DNA of 31,872 nucleotides from Goniomonas avonlea (Eukaryota; Cryptophyceae; Goniomonadida; Goniomonadaceae). The stretch is from NCBI GenBank assembly GCA_003573635.1, contig QUTJ01031842.1:1-31872 (forward strand), given 5' to 3'. The position numbers and the translations under genes are program-made. A model generated the notes under the pieces. That model did not search any database. It was not told where the DNA came from and saw only the letters and a list, made by a program, of their open reading frames with translations. How positions within the stretch are numbered: position 1 is the stretch's first letter; the number at the start of each line of letters is the position of its first letter. This document shows, one piece after another, positions 30,101-31,872 of this stretch.

Positions 30101-31872
30101 GTTCGTCCTGGGACGCCTGACATTGCTTCGACAGACTTGCAAGCAGCAGTGGAGTCGGAGGAGAGGCTAGCTGCCACTGTTGCCCTCCAGGGCCAAGCTC
30201 TTGCTGAGGCGGCGCAGCGGGAGGCGGTGCACTTCAAGGAGGCCGCAACCCTCAATGCCTTGTCCAAACGGTATGTTGACTCGAGCAGCGTGGGCCTGTG
30301 TGAGATTGCGTCAAGCAGCACCCTGTCAAGAACATGTGTGCCAAACTGGTGACCGTGTTGCTGTCCCGGCAGCCCGTCTGTGCAAGGAGGGAATGGGCGC
30401 TTGCACGGTGGCAATTTTCAGTCGGTTGCTGCTGAGCTTCAGATCTGATTCGCATCTGCGAGAAAAGGAGACTGACGAACGACAGACAGGACGGGGGCAA
30501 TTCAGACAAACGGAACGCCAGTTTGGTTCTTTTTCTGTCCGCCACATCAAGCGATCCTCCCGTCTCAATTCAGATCGGACCGCGTCTAAATTCAGATTGA
30601 AGGCAGCAGATTGTTGAGTGTCTGGAAGTCGAAACAAGAGTAGAAGAGAGTGTTACAATTGCAGAGTGCACGAGATCGAACGCGCTCGCCCACACAGTAC
30701 ACACGAGGGAGTACAGCGGTTCACGGACCTACCAGGTTGGCGGTGGAGCGAGCGACAGCTCTATCCACTGCGGACACAGCTGCCAAGACACTGCAAAGTG
30801 CTTTTGTGAAGGCGCGGGCGATGGCGAATAATGAAGCGAACGCACGCAACCAGGTCTGTACTGTTTGTGTGAGTGCGTGGAAGAGAGTGTGAGGCGCTCG
30901 AGGGGGGGTTCTGGTGACTTGAGAGACCCACAGCATGTGAAGGGGTGTGTGAGCGTGAGTGTGTATGCGTGTGTGAAAGAAAGCAGTACTGGAAAGAGTG
31001 TAGGGAGTCGTAGAGAGTGAGAGGGGGGGAGAGAGAGGGGGAGGGAGCGAGAGAGAGTGCGAGAGAGAGAACGCGCTCTTGTGTTGTCGACTCCTATGTT
31101 GAGAGGCGACGTGTGACTCGCATCTTCTGAAAGAGCGAGATTGCAGTAAGCTTGTCCGACGCGCGCGTGTGTGTGGGCGCTGGAGAGGGGGAGGAGAGGG
31201 CCAGCAGACACCAAGACACGCACACACACACAGAGCGAGACACAAACAGAGGCGAGCAATGCAGAACGCAGAGAGAGCGAACAAACTAAATTGACCACCA
31301 GCTGCAATCGGTCATCGAGGCACAGCAGCAAGAGATTCTCGAACTCGCTCAGCTCGTTGACGACAACAACGCTGAAATTCAAGGGCTGACAGCCGAGCGA
31401 GACCAGGCCGAGACGGAGGTGGAAGTGCTCAAGGTGCAAGCGACACAACACACCTGTCCTTTCTCACACGCGCGCGCGTTCACACACATGCTCTTTCTCA
31501 CGCACACACATCCACACGCGCATGCCCAGGCCCTTGGTCACTCACACACGCTTTCCACTCCCTCCTCTCCCTCATTTGATGTTAACGAATTGTGGATGAG
31601 AGTGATGACAAGAGATATATTAACTTATGGAACCACTCTCACCCACACACGCCTCACAGAAGCACACACCATACACTTTTGCGCCTCGCTCTGCGCCGTT
31701 CCACATGCGAGGTTGAGCGCCCGCCTTGGCACACCTGGCGCACCTTGTGACGGCTCGCCTCTCAGGATCACGCGGCTGGCCTCAAGAACCAAATCAACCA
31801 GCTCACCGCGGAGGCGCTGCTGCTGCAGTCCTCGCTGGAGGAGCAGCGCCAGCTCTGCGCCTCGCGCGAGAC
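18124..31872 (+). CDS. Giant Sfi1-like/coiled-coil scaffold protein, 13 exons (3' end beyond window)
   Basis: Exons: 18124-19167, 19241-20671, 21012-21079, 21779-22754, 22953-23781, 24219-24439, 24566-29089, 29288-29359, 29768-29897, 30135-30270, 30736-30853, 31302-31433 and 31766 to the edge. The 12 junctions have phases 0,0,2,0,1,0,0,0,1,2,0,0; every one restores frame and continues the helix pattern, for example GA|A making Glu at 21079/21779 and G|GT making Gly at 23781/24219. The sum is about 3,262 residues. Order: a Ser/Pro-rich N-terminus, a short charged helical part, Sfi1-like tryptophan repeats (about 230-575), then very long coiled coil rich in E, Q, A, L and R. Sfi1 repeats bind centrin in yeast and animals, so a centriole, basal-body or rootlet scaffold is the likely role by family; the exact function is unknown. 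Gene models might instead split it, but splice phases argue for one gene. Confidence 0.87.
18144..18153 (+). repeat. Run of ten C in the coding start region
   Basis: Ten consecutive C bases follow GG within codons 7-10 (G-P-P-P) of the coiled-coil gene. With ten C the downstream frame is correct and matches the whole reconstructed gene. Such a run is prone to slippage in replication and to sequencing error. Confidence 0.8.
18811..19920 (+). other. Sfi1-like centrin-binding repeat region (interrupted by intron 1)
   Basis: About nine helices carry a tryptophan followed by basic residues, mostly 28-35 residues apart, from W244 to W573. Cores I read: D-Q-W-R-R, L-Q-R-W-S-G-W, F-Q-A-W-A-V-Y and S-G-W-R-E-V-L in exon 1; V-F-R-V-W-A, V-T-V-W-A-E, L-K-E-W-R-R, L-A-L-W-R-Q-W, L-M-V-W-H-T, L-T-C-W-L-S and M-W-Q-W-A-E in exon 2. 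The hydrophobic-x-x-W plus Arg-rich spacer matches Sfi1 repeats, whose single long helix binds one centrin per repeat. The region is strongly basic. IQ motifs are a less likely alternative because no regular I-Q-x-x-x-R-G is seen. Confidence 0.7.
19168..19240 (+). other. Intron 1 (73 bases)
   Basis: Donor CAG|GTAAGC, acceptor gatccag|GCG, phase 0. It has in-frame stops if retained (TAA within GTAAGCTAA). It interrupts the Sfi1-like region, whose pattern continues on both sides. Confidence 0.88.
20672..21011 (+). other. Intron 2 (340 bases)
   Basis: Donor CAT|GTACGG, acceptor ctgccgcag|GAC, phase 0. The first 100 bases are TG-rich (gtgtgttgtgcgtgcg, gtgagtgagtgtgtgag), and a purine-rich stretch with a run of G lies near 20875-20905. 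A GTGAGT near 20711 is a rival donor, but the coiled-coil pattern ends at 20671. No gene is seen inside. Confidence 0.78.
21080..21778 (+). other. Intron 3 (699 bases)
   Basis: Donor GGGA|GTGCGT, acceptor gttcggcag|AGTG, phase 2; the split codon GA|A gives Glu. This is the longest intron. It is AT-richer in its first half and carries CA/CG-alternating stretches near 21530-21605 (cacgcgcgcgcgcacac). I see no coding potential or element in it. Confidence 0.78.
22755..22952 (+). other. Intron 4 (198 bases)
   Basis: Donor TTTCAG|GTCAGT, acceptor gtcgccgcag|GAG, phase 0. The 5' half is GT/GAG-rich. An alternative phase-0 donor lies 15 bases earlier (GCCCAG|GTAGCG), which would drop V-A-K-F-Q. Confidence 0.78.
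23782..24218 (+). other. Intron 5 (437 bases)
   Basis: Donor CTTG|GTGCGC, acceptor ttcattgcag|GTGAT, phase 1; the split codon G|GT gives Gly. The contents look like unique sequence. The open frame that runs through its 3' end is not coiled-coil-like (W-R-F-S-L-G-G), supporting its removal. Confidence 0.76.
24440..24565 (+). other. Intron 6 (126 bases)
   Basis: Donor CCGAG|GTACAA, acceptor gacatctcag|GAT, phase 0. Retention meets a TGA near 24497. The ATG at 24554 just before the acceptor could look like a gene start, but splicing at this site joins exon 6 to exon 7 in frame. Confidence 0.78.
24905..25051 (+). repeat. 147-base duplicated coiled-coil segment, copy 1
   Basis: This segment (E-R-L-E-G-T-V, L-K-E-Q-V-L-S-L-G, T-D-W-Q-K-R-A-E, L-Q-D-A-L-Q) recurs at 27203-27349 as copy 2 (A-R-L-E-G-T-V, L-K-E-Q-V-L-S-L-G, T-D-W-Q-Q-R-A-D, L-Q-D-A-L-Q). 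Both are 49 residues, in the same frame, 2,298 bases (766 residues) apart. The T-D-W-Q core has a tryptophan unusual for this rod. Similarity is well above that of neighbouring coiled coil, so duplication or a conserved binding site is likely. Confidence 0.75.
25566..25735 (+). other. Ser/Pro-rich hinge in the coiled coil
   Basis: About residues 1857-1913 break the heptads with proline and serine. Six S/T-P pairs lie close together (E-T-P, S-S-P, M-S-P, S-S-P, F-T-P, L-S-P), followed by I-G-R-V-K-K. These are the minimal target of proline-directed kinases such as CDKs, with the basic tail close to a full CDK site. It is probably a flexible hinge under cell-cycle control, by inference only. 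The DNA stays in frame and no GT-AG intron is needed to explain it. Confidence 0.55.
27203..27349 (+). repeat. 147-base duplicated coiled-coil segment, copy 2
   Basis: This is the second copy of the segment at 24905-25051. It shares long identical stretches such as gacagactggcag and gagctgcaagatgcactgca. The flanks diverge: copy 1 is followed by N-A-Q-M-Q-C and copy 2 by E-T-S-V-V-E, so the boundaries are fairly sharp. Confidence 0.75.
27827..27904 (+). repeat. Recent two-heptad tandem duplication
   Basis: A 36-base stretch at 27827-27862 is repeated without a mismatch at 27869-27904, a period of 42 bases. It encodes L-L-E-A-N-T-K-L-E-V-C-E twice; 14 residues is exactly two heptads, so the helix phase is kept. 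Perfect DNA identity points to a recent slip or an ongoing length polymorphism. Confidence 0.85.
29090..29287 (+). other. Intron 7 (198 bases)
   Basis: Donor GTCCAG|GTCCGT, acceptor gctatgcag|ACG, phase 0. Reading through leaves coiled coil for a hydrophobic stretch (L-A-L-W-L-L-A-G-L-C) and stops at 29204-29206. This could be mistaken for a C-terminal membrane anchor, but exons 8-13 resume coiled coil in frame. Confidence 0.78.
29360..29767 (+). other. Intron 8 (408 bases) with internal duplication
   Basis: Donor CGCCAG|GTAATC, acceptor acgaccag|GCG, phase 0. It holds a partial tandem duplication and an inverted repeat, listed separately. It has no coding content. Confidence 0.78.
29397..29633 (+). 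repeat. Duplicated segment with a palindromic insert in intron 8
   Basis: A 22-base motif at 29397-29418 recurs at 29489-29510 with one mismatch (offset 92). A 58-base motif at 29429-29486 recurs at 29576-29633 with three mismatches (offset 147). The 55-base difference is extra DNA in the second unit, which carries the arms CAATTGCAATTGCT (29510-29523) and AGCAATTGCAATTG (29536-29549), a perfect 14-base inverted repeat around a 12-base loop. Confidence 0.85.
29898..30134 (+). other. Intron 9 (237 bases)
   Basis: Donor GCAAG|GTGTGT, acceptor gcttcgacag|ACTT, phase 1; split codon G|AC gives Asp. The 5' part is a degenerate TGTG/CCTGTGTG repeat (about 29925-29975). A second part at about 30015-30090 repeats the words cacatcca and gtca. 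Confidence 0.78.
30271..30735 (+). other. Intron 10 (465 bases)
   Basis: Donor AAACG|GTATGT, acceptor ggacctaccag|GTTG, phase 2; split codon CG|G gives Arg. A rival acceptor at about 30675 (caattgcag) would break frame. I see only unique sequence, with the word cagat/tcagat repeated near 30430-30600. Confidence 0.74.
30854..31301 (+). other. Intron 11 (448 bases) with purine-rich tract
   Basis: Donor AACCAG|GTCTGT, acceptor ttgaccaccag|CTG, phase 0. It holds GT-rich sequence at 30930-30975, a nearly pure GA tract at about 31010-31070 and CA dinucleotides at about 31218-31232. Nothing in it looks coding. Confidence 0.78.
31010..31070 (+). repeat. GA-rich polypurine tract
   Basis: About 60 bases are almost all G and A on the plus strand (gagagtgagagggggggaga and onward), with only a few pyrimidines. 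It is a simple-sequence tract in intron 11. Confidence 0.8.
31434..31765 (+). other. Intron 12 (332 bases)
   Basis: Donor CTCAAG|GTGCAA, acceptor gcctctcag|GAT, phase 0. It is CA-rich (cacacacatgctc, cgcacacacatccacacgcg), unlike the TG-rich introns 2 and 9, with an AT-richer patch at 31575-31630. No gene is seen. The donor is weak, but frame and coiled coil resume exactly at 31766. Confidence 0.7.

Larger units (their letters stand above)
19921..31872 (+). other. Extended coiled-coil region
   Basis: From about residue 575 to the window edge the spliced protein is dominated by heptads with Leu, Val or Ala at core positions and Glu, Gln, Arg and Lys outside. Phrases such as Q-L-E-S-E-L-E-A-A and E-L-K-E-Q-V-L-S-L-G are typical. 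Proline is almost absent except in linkers at the end of exon 5, across the exon 6/7 junction and at about 25566-25735. At 0.15 nm per residue, more than 2,500 helical residues would make a rod of several hundred nanometres, typical of golgin, rootletin or kinetochore-type scaffolds; the length estimate is inference. Confidence 0.85.

Noticed and set aside
31010-31232. GA and CA tracts as a functional element such as triplex DNA
   Set aside because: Simple repeats are common in the introns of this gene; nothing beyond composition supports a role.

Overview
The window looks like nuclear DNA from a single-celled eukaryote, probably a flagellate or alga: GC-rich, with GT-AG introns, a cleavable signal peptide on a giant secreted repeat protein, and a centrin-binding-like (Sfi1-type) coiled-coil protein. 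I cannot name the species from sequence alone. I see no rRNA, tRNA, CRISPR array, provirus or transposon gene. LAYOUT: two giant genes are transcribed away from each other from a 365-base intergenic region (17759-18123), and both run off the window. LEFT, minus strand, 17758 to 1: one uninterrupted reading frame of at least 5,919 codons with no intron and no in-frame stop that I could find. It starts with a textbook signal peptide. The rest is a tandem array of about 69 Ig-like units of about 86 residues (about 259 bases), closely resembling the IPT/TIG fold. The array is diverged at the N-terminus and more uniform further in. Part of it (about 4.4-7.4 kb) has a three-unit higher-order period. 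The C-terminus lies beyond base 1. RIGHT, plus strand, 18124 to 31872: one gene that I reconstruct as 13 exons and 12 GT-AG introns. All junctions keep frame, giving about 3,262 residues before the window ends in exon 13. The protein has a disordered N-terminus, a tryptophan-rich Sfi1-like region (about residues 230-575), and then more than 2,600 residues of almost continuous coiled coil, with a proline-directed phosphosite-rich hinge in the 4.5-kb exon 7. HOW THEY RELATE: by inference the left protein is a secreted or cell-surface adhesive or structural filament and the right one an intracellular centriole, basal-body or rootlet scaffold. Nothing in the sequence shows that they work together; shared control from the divergent promoter is possible but unproven. 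Introns of the right gene hold TG/CA and GA microsatellites, and intron 8 holds a duplicated segment with a perfect 14-base inverted repeat.
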